Below, one piece after another: positions 49,001 to 61,000 of a stretch of 64,000 nt of DNA. Origin of the DNA: Heliopora coerulea (taxonomy: Eukaryota > Cnidaria > Anthozoa > Scleralcyonacea > Helioporidae). Both the position numbers and the translations under genes were made by a program. The stretch is from positions 1,321,001-1,385,000 of the forward strand of contig JASJOG010000047.1 in NCBI GenBank assembly GCA_030142905.1. The letters run 5' to 3'. Numbering within the stretch: the first letter of the stretch is position 1; each line of letters begins with the position of its first letter. The notes below the pieces were generated by a model that saw only the letters and a list, made by a program, of their open reading frames with translations, was not told the DNA's origin and did no database searches.

Positions 49001-52000
49001 GAACGAACACACGAGGCTCGAATTTCAGATGATTTCTAGGTTCCGAGGGCCGATTATTTGACATCGTTATTGGAGAAGACGCGAAAGTCTTACCATTTAT
49101 TGATGCTGAAAACGATCATCCTGAGATTGAAAATTTTCTTGGGAAGAATACCCCGAGATCGCAGGAAATGAAGCCATCTCACAGTTAAGTCCTTGGAAGA
49201 AAACCGCGAACACCTGCTCTGATAGGGCCACAGATTAGTGTCCGAACACTGGACTGACATATCACTCCCATTCCTATTGACCTTCATGGTGGCAGCCGCA
49301 ACACAAGTTTATATTCACAGGTAATGTTATATTGAAATTTAACAGTTTTGAACACTAATTGTAACTAAGTATTCCATTATTATAGAAGGTAGTGGAGTGA
49401 AATTTTTACTTTTGCCAACGTTAGTTTAGCAATTGTCCTGCCAAAACATGCCGGTCTGTACCAGAAAAACTTCATCTCGGAGTGTAAAACTCAGGGATTA
49501 GCCTTGACAATAACAGCACTTACCGCATCTGGAGGACAGAACCTTGGCGTTCGCATCCTCACCACAATGTCCTCTCCGTCTTGCTCAGCAGACCTGTAAG
49601 TAGAAGGGATATATGAATGTAATCTTTACAATTTTTTTTTTTCAATCTTGGTTTTCCGAACACAAAATACTTATCACGCACTGCTTCACTCATTTATTTT
49701 GATAGTGTATCGGACAATATTTTTTAAATGTTTACAATTTAGATTTGCTATCATCTTTCACGCAGTCGTCAAATTGTCCTTCAGTCACTCGAAAGACGTC
49801 ATGGCTGTTTATGCGTAAGAAAGAAGGGACAGCTTACATAAGACACACCTTTCATAGCGTGCGAGAACGATTGCATAAACAGTACAAGAACGACGTGCAT
49901 GTCTTAAGAATGCCTCTTTGACGCAGGACGCGGGTCACATGAGGCTCAAAAATGCTTTTTATTTTATTTTATTTAATCTTATCTATACACGGTAACTAAT
50001 CAACCAATAATAAAATATATTTACTGGGAAAAAATGTTCAGTTGTTTTTTACCTTCATGGTGGCAGCCGCAACACAAGTTTATATTCAAAGGTAATGTTA
50101 TATTGAAATTTAACAGTTTTGAGCACTAATTGTAACTAAGTATTCCATTATCATAGAATAAACACTACAAAAATGAATAAACAATACAAAAATGATGTTC
50201 ATGCCTTAGGCGGGTTACAAACAGATCAACGTTGGACGATCAACTTTCATAAGCACGGTTGTTCAAAGCCAGCGTAAGCTCGTTCCGAGCTGCACTGATG
50301 AGCTGTAGTACAGCGAAACTTATATACGCTCCCACATTTCGTCTATATACGCTCCCACATTTCGACATTGTTGAGCACTCTACGGATATATAAGGATAGC
50401 CAATAGCGTTAAGCAATGCCCACCGCTCGAGTAGCGGTTTGAGCACTCTGGTCCCGTATCCAGTGGCGCAGGCAGAGAATCTGTGATGCCCGGGCCTGGG
50501 AAGCATTCTAATTAGGGGGATCCGGGGGCATGCTCCCCCGGAAAATGTTTGAATTCATGGGTCTCTGAAAGGCTTTGAGGACGCTATTTGCATTATGAGG
50601 GCGCTATTCCCGTTTTTTAGGCTGCGGCACCGAGCTGGATTCGAAGGCTTCAATCGTACAGATCCTCCAAATTACTTTTAAAACCACGAGATATCTCATT
50701 GATGAGAACAAATTGCGCGAATTTTTAGCGTGGGAGAAAAAGTTGCGCAAAGAAATTCCATTCGTGGACCAAACTTAAAGGGCTGATTTCAAATTATTCA
50801 AACTTTGTCGTGTATTTTTCAGTTGAATATGCCAAATACGTTTTGGGAAACGCCCATGTTCGTAGCTAACGCCCGGGTCTGGCTACGCCACTGTCCTTAT
50901 CAATTCAAGTTCGTTCCGAGCTGCACTGATGAGCTGTAGTACAGCGAAACGTACGTCTGTAGATTGAACATATATATATTACATATATATATTACATATA
51001 CACATTACATATACACCCCGTACCCGGAGTATAAGTGCTGACGGAGTAAACAATGCTACCCATACTTTGAATACCACCACTGAAATTTAATTCTTTCCCG
51101 ACCGACGACGAGTACCCTAGAACTTTACTCGAGCTAATACCAGACGACTTAATTCGTCAATAGGAGACTGTCAGTCGCGAAAGTGTTGAGCCAATCAGTA
51201 GCACGTTTTGGGTGAATAACTTGCCATTCGGTGTATAAAACTTTTGTTTGGTGCCTCAAATGCATTAGAAATTCATCTGCCGAATATAAAACTATCAAAG
51301 CTTCACACGAGCGGACCCCCGTTGATTATGACGAGGTAATAATTTTCGTGACTACCTTCTTATTCCGTCTAGGGTTGTGCTAACCATGTCCATGACTCCC
51401 ACGGTTGGCCTGGTAACTAATCCTAAAATGCCTTTCCCGAATCCTTTGAAAAAGCCCTCGATACCATCAGCCCTCACACCTAAACATAGATAAAGATAAC
51501 AATAAGAATAACAATTTTTTTCAACAAGTGAATTGTATTACAAAACTACGAAAGCATTGAATAAAGTTATTACTCTGGTTTCACATTTATTCCAACTTCT
51601 TCTAACAATTTCTAAAATCTTGAATAAGTACGCCTTTACACGTTCACCAAAACACGACGAAAGCATGCATTGTTTTACATTCAAATACGCCTCACTTCCG
51701 GACAATAACGTCGCACCTTGAATAGGTTTTGTGACCACGCCAGATACTCCGAAAACGAGACCCTAGATAAGTTAACAGGATGAACAAGTGAAGTGTTAGA
51801 AAACTCAAAATAGCATGCTCAATTAGGACAAAAGGTCTTGAAAGTTAAGTTTCGAGATGTTTGATACTGATAGGAAGATTTTCCGTAAGCGAGTGAACTA
51901 TTTTAAGATTACTTCGAAGTATCGGTTGATATATATATATATATATATACAAAATGTCATTCCTTAGTTTATTGTAACAATATCACTTCTATTCGCTGTC

Positions 52001-55000
52001 TCACTAAAGACTTTTGTTCAATATTTAACTGGAAAGACCTTTTATTTTCTTAAGCTTTAGTGTAATACAACATTTTCGGCCCTTGAAGAAAAATCGTATT
52101 TTATCACACGTAAAAGATACAATATTTTTACATGTAAAAATACGATATTTTTACATACAAAGATATTGGTTTTACCATCCAATGAAAAGCCGCGTACGAT
52201 AACACTCGAAGATAAATTTCATATCTCTGCGCGCATATGTATTACTCTATGTATTAAGGTGGTAACTACGTAATACCACGTGATGAGGACATTTTCTTCC
52301 ATATACAGACAGCAATGATCGAATACAATTCCGGCTCACCAGAATCAAGCTTTTTCCTCCCATTGTGATACCATCCTTAATGCCAGTTGGACCTTCTCCC
52401 ATGCGTAAACGTCTTTTCTGAGAATAAATAAAAAGTGAAGGAAAATTAACGACGGGTTGTGTGACAAATATTAGCAAAAGCCCAGGATCTAATCTGAAGG
52501 AAAAAAGAAGGCTTGCCTTATATGACGTCTACGAATTTTGAGAATCACGTTCTATTGTTCACGGAACTTCAAGCCTTACTTCTCAGTTCTCACACAGACC
52601 GCCATATTTCACGTCTTTTTGAGCGTTTACAGTACTTTCTCGCCTCGTCCTCGTCTTTGTAATTCAAAAAAATCTTTGCTTTCAAACAGAGCAAGAGAGG
52701 CTACTTAGGGTGCACATAAAAGATTATTTAAACTGGCTGCTATTGTAAATACGAACCATCATTGGGGTGCGCTGGAATTTTTCTAAAGGCCGTATACCGG
52801 ATAAAACGATCGGAGCAAATTATCGGGCCTGACCATTTGCTACCTACTAAAAGTCGGTGAGAAAAGCATGTTTTTAAATTAGCAAATAGACGTCCTGAGA
52901 TGTCTTAAGAATCTAGCTCATTCATATCTGCATAGTTACTTTGTTTTCAATCGTTATGAATACTAAAACATTGTCCTTGCAAAGTGACTTTTATTGAACA
53001 AACTGAAGGTTGGATTAGCATGTGCCGAAAAAACTTTTTACGATCATGGTTCTATTGTTTTTAACACTTTCAAAAGTTAAATTTGTATAAAAGAATTTTA
53101 TAAATACTGTTTGAAGACTTTTGTAAATTTAATTTCATTCACTTTTCTAAGTGTATTTTACGAATATTTGTGTGATTAACAAAAATAGGGCTCCCATAAT
53201 TAACATACCAGTTATTGTCGGAACTACCATGTTAAGATAAGTTTCTATTACACAACTACTAGGACCACAACCACTACCACTACCATTACGTCTTCCACTA
53301 CCACTATCACTACCACTACCATTACCACTACCATTACCACTACCATTACTACTACCATTACCACTACCACTATCTCTACCACTATCTCTACCACTACCAT
53401 TACTTCTACCATTACTTCTATCACTACTACTACCGCCACCACTACCATTACCACTACCACGATCACTACCACTACGTCTACTATTACTACTACTACTACA
53501 TCTACCACTGCCATTACCACTACCACTACCACTATCACTACCTGTACCTATACCTGTACCACTACATCTACCATAACCAAAACCACAAACACAGTCACAA
53601 CCACTATTACTAGCACTACCTCTACCACTACTTCTACCATTATCACTATCTCTGCCACTACCACTGCCACCACCACTATCACTACTTCTACCACTACCAC
53701 TACCACTATCACTATCACCGTGTCGTAAACAGCTCCACCGTTTTTACAAGCTCGAGGAGGTATACAAATCGTGGGTACAACACGCTATTACCATTTATCA
53801 TTCAAGACTGACGAATGCGGGAAAATTTACCATTTTGTAGTTTGGATCAAAAGACAAAGAAACCAATGCTTGTCCAAAGGTACCGGTAATTTTCGACATT
53901 GCCTCTGCAGTGCCTCCTGTTAAAGTATAGCAAAACGAAAACAATTCTTCAGCAACATTTTGAATACTAATTCTAGAATAAAGTACCATAGCACATGTGA
54001 AAAATTACAAACCAATGGCGTGACCCAGAAGACTTTTCACTCCTCTGACAATGCCGGAAGCGAACTCCTGTGGACCTAAAATAATACCCTAGCAAAAAAA
54101 CGTGATTAATTACAGAGTTTATCTTCGCATTTGAAAAACAAGAATGAACACCTAATCTATGCTTTACACCTTTTTTAAAGTGTCTTCTCTGACTTTACTC
54201 TAATCGTCTGTGAGTTTTAGCCACTTTTCTTGTGTCATGGTTGTAGCATTCGATGATTGCTGACATTCAGTTAATGATGATGCATTGACAAAGATAATTG
54301 ACGATACTGATAATAGCGATTGTTCATAATGATTAAAACTGATGGTGAAGATAATGATGTCAATTGATGACTGATGATATGTATGATGACTGATGACCAC
54401 CGGCCAAGAAAACAATGTAAATGATGATGACAATGATGACGATTAAGGTTGGTGTTCATGATCAATGTTTATGACGATAATGTCGATTTAGACCGGTGAT
54501 CAAGATAAAAATGATGACGGTGATTATTAAAATGACGAAGGCAGTGATGACTGATGATATTGATGATAACGACGGCGGCTCCATAATTAAGACAACAGAC
54601 AATTACATCAAAGAGGAAAATCATGACCCTCGACCATGCGGTAGTCGGAAGCTAACCTGGTAAGGTTCGTAAAACAAATCTTTGAAGCCTTCCTTTAGAT
54701 CAGTATATAAGCCATAAGGATTTCCAAGGACATCAAGACCGAGAACAATGGCATGGAACTGACGAACAGCCTAAGCAAAAGAAAAAAAAAAAAAACACTT
54801 AAGCGCGTGGGTACGAATCGGAGATTATTCAATATATAAGGTAGACCGTGGGGTCTGTAGAGACGAGTCACTAAAAGGATGCACAAAAATTTCTTAAGTA
54901 TAAAGCTGGGTACAGGAAGTTTGATCTAAGCAGATTGGTTTCCCGACGATCCTACCTGCCAGGTGTAATGCTTCCTTGCACAAGAAACAAGAGATCCTTG

Positions 55001-58000
55001 AGTAACAAACAGCCCAGATCTTTCGAAGCAAGCGAGCCTAGAAACAAATAATTCCAGCAACTCAGGCAATCTTTAGTAATAAGAGAAAAATGAAATTGGA
55101 CTGCCGGACAAAAAGAAGACTAAATTTTGGAGCGAAAGCTTTAAAGAGTCGCGTTTTCTCAGTGACAAACCCTGCTCTAACATTTATTTGTCGAACTTTT
55201 TGTGTCACTATAAAAATATTAACCATCCAACTTCTCAGCAGGATTTTTCTTTTATAACTTTTGTTTATCCTATTTACAAAATAAAAAAGGAAAGCTCTCA
55301 ATTTTTTAAGACTGTGTCTTAACTTACATTTCACGACCAAAGAAAGATTTTGGTGACACGATTTAGCCTTGGTTAGCAGAACTAACCTGGCGATCAGTCT
55401 TTAGGGACTAATGTGAGCAGAAGCCTTTGTCGTCCGCACCTCTTAGCTAATAAGTTTCACCAGTTTATCACTTTCGTGGCCATTGATTAATCGTAATATT
55501 TATTAGTATGAAATGAAAGTAAAACAGCCAGGTATCACACTATTTTGAGTCGTTATCACAACACTCATAAAGGTGAGCCAGTTAAGGATTTCATATAATG
55601 GTTTGAACAAAGAGTTTTGCGAGTCTGTCATGGATAATTCTTCTTAACGTTTCTTTGTGTCACCTCACTCTAACGTCACACTCTTATATTTCTGACACCT
55701 CAGCATACTGTAGTTAAGAGAACATACAGTTTACTTTCCGTACTTTATTTCAACGTCACTGACTTCGGTTAGCGGTGCACCCAAAGAATTTACAAGGAAC
55801 TGAACCACGTCCGATTCCAGATTGCTACTCTTATCAGATAGGTATGGATTACTATGCAGCGATATGCTGAGGTTGATCTGAAAATATAAATAAAAAGAGT
55901 AGTGGTCATAAGGACAACGATTACGTTTACTTATGAAGGTCAGAACAAGAAACTGTAAACAGAACTGTGTGCATAATGTCTCTCCAGGGCCAGACTTTCC
56001 CTGTTACGTACTCTAGATGTTCTCACGTTTGTTGAAACTTAAGTTGTTACTGTCGTTGCTATTGTTGTTACTTTTGTTGGCATAGTCGTCATCCTCATAG
56101 TCTTTGTCGCTGTTGTTGTTGCAGTAGTTGTTGTTGTTGTTGTTGTTGTAGTAGTTGTTGTTGTAGTAGTAGTTGTTGTAGTAGTAGTTGTTGTAGTAGT
56201 AGTTGTTGTTGTAGTAGTTGTTGTTGTAGTAGTTGTTGTTGTAGTAGTTGTTGTTGTAGTAGTTGTTGTTGTAGTAGTTGTTGTTGTAGTAGTTGTTGTT
56301 GTAGTAGTTGTTGTTGTAGTAGTTGTTGTTGTAGTAGTTGTTGTTGTAGTAGTTGCTGTTGTAGTAGTTGTTGTTGTAGTAGTTGTTGTTGTAGTAGTTG
56401 TTGTTGTAGTAGTTGTTGTTGTAGTAGTAGTTGTAGTTGTTCTTGTAGTAGTAGTTGTTGTTGTTGTTGTTGAAGTAGTTGTTGTTGAAGTAGTTGTTGT
56501 TGTTGTTGAAGTAGTTGTTGTTGTTGTTGAAGTAGTTGTTGTTGTTGTAGTAGTAGTTGTTGTTGTTGTTGTTGTAGTAGTAGTTGTTGTTGTAGTAGTA
56601 GTTGTTGTTGTTGTTGTAGTAGTAGTTGTTGTTGTTGTTGTTGTTGTAGTAGTAGTTGTTGTTGTTGTTGTTGTAGTAGTAGTTGTTGTTGTTGTTGTAG
56701 TAGTAGTTGTTGTTGTTGTTGTTGTAGTAGTAGTAGTAGTTGTTGTTGTTGTTGTAGTAGTAGTAGTAGTTGTTGTTGTTGTTGTAGTAGTAGTTGTTGT
56801 TGTTGTTGTAGTAGTAGTAGTTGTTGTTGTTGTTGTTGTAGTAGTTGTTGTTGTAGTAGTTGTAGTAGTTGTTGTTGTAGTTGTTGTAGTAGTTGTAGTA
56901 GTTGTTGTTGTAGTAGTTGTTGTTGTAGTAGTTGTTGTTGTAGTAGTTGTTGTTGTAGTAGTTGTTGTTGTAGTAGTTGTTGTTGTAGTAGTTGTTGTTG
57001 TAGTAGTTGTTGTTGTAGTAGTTGTTGTTGTAGTAGTTGTTGTTGTAGTAGTTGTTGTTGTAGTAGTTGTTGTAGTAGTTGTTGTTGTTGTTGTTGTAGT
57101 AGTTGTTGTTGTTGTTGTAGTAGTTGTTGTTGTTGTAGTAGTAGTTGTTGTTGTTGTTGTTGTTGTAGTAGTTGTTGTTGTAGTAGTTGTTGTTGTTGTT
57201 GTAGTAGTTGTTGTTGTTGTTGTTGTAGTAGTTGTTGTTGTTGTTGTTGTTGTTGTAGTAGTTGTTGTTGTAGTAGTTGTTGTTGTTGTTGTTGTTGTAG
57301 TAGTAGTTGTTGTTGTTGTTGTTGTAGTAGTTGTTGTTGTTGTTGTAGTAGTAGTTGTTGTTGTTGTTGTAGTAGTAGTTGTTGTTGTTGTTGTTGTAGT
57401 AGTTGTTGTTGTTGTTGTTGTAGTAGTTGTTGTTGTTGTAGTAGTTGTTGTTGTAGTAGTTGTTGTTGTAGTAGTTGTTGTTGTTGTAGTAGTTGTTGTT
57501 GTAGTAGTTGTTGTTGTAGTAGTTGTTGTTGTAGTAGTTGTTGTTGTTGTTGTTGTAGTAGTTGTTGTTGTTGTTGATGTAGTAGTTGTTGTTGTTGTTG
57601 ATGTAGTAGTTGTTGTTGTTGTTGATGTAGTAGTTGTTGTTGTTGTTGATGTAGTAGTTGTTGTTGTTGTTGTTGTTGTAGTAGTTGTCGTTGTAGTTGT
57701 TGTTGTTTTAGTGGTAGTTGTTGTTGTTTTAGTGGTAGTTGTTGTTGTTTTAGTAGTTGTTGTTGTTGAAGTAATTGATGTTATTGTAGTAGTTGTTGTT
57801 TTAGTAATTTTTACTTTTCAAGTCACTAGAATTGTCGTTCTCTTGGTCTTTGTCATTTTTGTTTTGGTTTTCGACACTATTGCTGTTTATCGGTTTACTA
57901 GTGTTATTCTTTGCTCTTGCAACCATCGTATGACTATTAAATTTAGAGACTTTTACTCAATGTTACCTTTATGGGTGACAGATGGAAGTATTCTAAGTAC

Positions 58001-61000
58001 AGCCTCCTTGTGTCAAAGGATCCCTGGAGAAGGATTAAGACAAACAAATGGATGAAAAATCTAATGGATGGAAAGAGTTAAGCTAATCTCAATTAACTTT
58101 TCTTGTCGGAAAACATCGTCGACTATTTTATTCCGGATAACGCCAGACGCTTTCATTCACCACAGGGAGACCTCAGGATAGAGAAGTGTTAAACAGTTTT
58201 GGCTCTTTCACGTTTGTTACTGACAATGATTTTTCAACTTATATTGCCGTCAGAGTGCAGCTCCTTAGCCGACGCCTAGTGGATGGTAGCTAGAGTTACA
58301 ATAAAAAGCACAGGTATCGAGAATGGATGAATATAAGGATGAAATGAATATGGAACATTTTATGAACTCACGCTTTCATTTTGGATATTTTCCAGAGTTA
58401 ACGAAACATTCCGTAGATCTTCTTGGAAAAGCATTTCCTGAAACACAAAACATTTCTCAGACATTTAAAGTAGCCTATTGAGATCAGTGGACGGAAGGGG
58501 TAAAATTTTAGAACCATATTACCTCATCTAGGTCGTCGCTGCTATCGCCGTACAGCAGTTTGTAAATCGCTAGAATGAAATCCTTCTCCAGTTTTACGTT
58601 CATTTCTTGGATGAGAACTTTAAAGTACCTTTGAAGAGAAAAATCGCAAGAAAAAGTTTAAATATGAGCTTATCAGTGAGAGATGTGGGTGACCAGGCGA
58701 TTTAGTCTCACCACTGACGTAAACATGTGCTATATCAGCGCACGATTTGAGCCACTGACAAAAGATTTTCGTTATTGTTCTTTTAAACGACTTTTTTAAT
58801 TGACGAAAAAATTGGCGCAAAAAGTATTTTTTCCAAAACCAAAGTTAATTGTAGTTATGATTGTTGAGCTCGCAGATAATGATTACTTAACAACCGAGCA
58901 TGAGGTCTGTACGGAAAAGTATTTGCCCGAGGTCTGTATAGGAAAACCTGACGGCGAATATTCTCCAGTAAAGACCGAACAAGCAAGGTTAATAAGGAAT
59001 TTATTATAAGGCTTTTGGTTTCTTCCATCATCGCTTTTAACGAACTTTTTTAGTTCGTGAGAGAGCGGCTTAGGTTTGCTCCTTTGTTTTTACCTATTAC
59101 ATCATCTAATTTTCAGCTTAAGATTATTGTTAAGAAGATTTAAGGACTGTTTTTTGTAGTTTGTTATAGTAAATCTTTTGCAAAATTTGTCTTCGAATCA
59201 ACTCGGAAATTTTCCCGCCAAAACTGGCCGGTCTGTACAAAAAACGTATTGCACGACAAGCCAGCCAATCAGCGTGCGTCATTTTGCGTACGGAACGGAT
59301 AGCGAGCTAAGCCATACAATAAACACTCTTATTTTTCTGAAGCTGGCAAACGAGGTAAAAGTGTCAAAACAATGCTGGAACGCTCCTTCGCCTCGTTTGC
59401 ATGTGAAAACGCTGACATCCGAACTAACTCGTTTAGCTTTGTAGTTATTCTAGACCACCACGTGCTGCCAAAGTCATATCGAAACATTTTTGCAATTCTA
59501 GCTTTCAGTTCAACACGAAATAAACTCTTGATTGCTTGATTCCTAACAACTGTTTGTCTTTGGCCTCGTGTAAACGGAAATCTGTCGAAGGTTTAACAGT
59601 GGAAAACATCTGAAACTTTTTCGAAGTCATTCTGAGGAAGTGGACCAATTAAGACTTTGCTGTCTAGTCTAAATTCTTGGCAATCGTTGGTAGCTACTTG
59701 AATTAACTGCAATTTTCCCACAAATGATGTTAGTCAAAAGGTTTTCGCTGCTTTACTTTTATAAATCTAAAATTAGCTATCATAATGTTGCCATTCTTGC
59801 ATGAGCACTCTTGTATGAAGCGCACACAGTGAATCAATGCGCAAACCTCTGGTCATAAGACTTTAAGCCGAGACGTCATTTATATCTGTAGAAATATTTC
59901 AGAGAAAATCGAGATTTTTCGTTTGCCACAATGTTTCTTAATGTGGTATTCTTAATAAGCTGGTAACTTCCATAAAAAAGAATACTGTGCTTAATTGCTC
60001 AAATTATAGTGGCAAGTGTAATTTGGACCTCAGTAAGCCGAGACATAGTTCAAACTTCAAACGTCGAGTTTTTCATGCATCTAATCTTCTGCTAATGATC
60101 GTAAACAAAGGATTTAGATCGTTTACATTTAATTCCTCAAATGAAAAGTTCAACGTTTGAACTTGGCCGAAGATGTTTACAATCTCAGTTTAGAAAGTAG
60201 TTCAAGAATAGAACATTGCAGTTACCACAGAGATGTACAATAACAGTCATTGCGTTGCATAATGCTATCCATTACAATGCACAGAACCAGTGTCGACATA
60301 CTCAGGGTGGTGCAGCGTTTACCACAACCAGTACCAACATTCACATGGAATTATTAAAAATATCGAGAACTCACCGAAAATGTAAGAGATTATTTCTTGT
60401 ATCACTGTGGTATATGGCAGAAACTTCAAAGAATGGCTTAAAACCTGGAATAAATATTACCTTTGTTCATAAGTGTAGGTTAATAGTATACATAGATTGT
60501 AGACCTAACGAATTACTGTGCGTCCTCAAGGGACAACAAAGGGGTGCTTATCCTCCTGAGTCTGTATAACCTCTTCATCAGTTCATTTTTATTACCATGT
60601 TTTAGTATCGCTTGGCATAGGTCATATGTACTAAGATGCTTTGTGAATCAATCCTTTTACAATAACAAGCATGGAATTATAACCAAAGCGGGCGTATACA
60701 AGTTGATGTTTTAAGAAATTGAAAGTTTAGGAGTTTTTAAGGAGTTTTGGTCTTCAAAAATTGATTTGGCTTTTAAATAAAAAACCATACTATATAGTCA
60801 AACCACAAGAAACCAATAAGATAACTTGTGTGTAACACTGGTCTCAGAAACTGGAATGTTAATGCCAAGTTTTCAAAACATAATAAAGTTTCAGCAGGAT
60901 AAAAGTACATTTTATATTTTTGGCTGCCCTGTTGTATGGCAAATTAATGTCATCAATGATGGCGGCCGAAATTAAATGAATTTAACGGTGCTAAACATCC

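Larger units (their letters stand above)
50290..50962 (+). mobile_element. retrozyme-like dimer: two direct hammerhead cores split by a MITE
   Basis: The words TCGTTCCGAG, CTGCACTGATGAGCTG and TAGTACAGCGAAAC occur at about 50280-50319 and again at 50911-50950 in the same orientation. Subtracting the 433-bp MITE at 50461-50893 and its 8-bp duplication leaves a unit of about 190 bp. Between the cores are a duplicated TATATACGCTCCCACATTTCG and a 6-bp hairpin (ACCGCT/AGCGGT). Published metazoan retrozymes are small non-autonomous retroelements bounded by direct type-I hammerheads, which is this layout. The unit lies in a VPS13 intron on the antisense strand. Confidence 0.72.

Noticed and set aside
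53248..53538. Poly-Val/Met open frame
   Set aside because: Direct translation of the (ACC/ACT)n microsatellite.
57711..58055. Plus-strand open frame beginning with Val runs
   Set aside because: Starts in the (TTG/TAG)n array and runs antisense through a real VPS13 exon.
60216..60569. 117-codon plus-strand open frame
   Set aside because: Antisense to the VPS13 exon 60375-60444; no family match.
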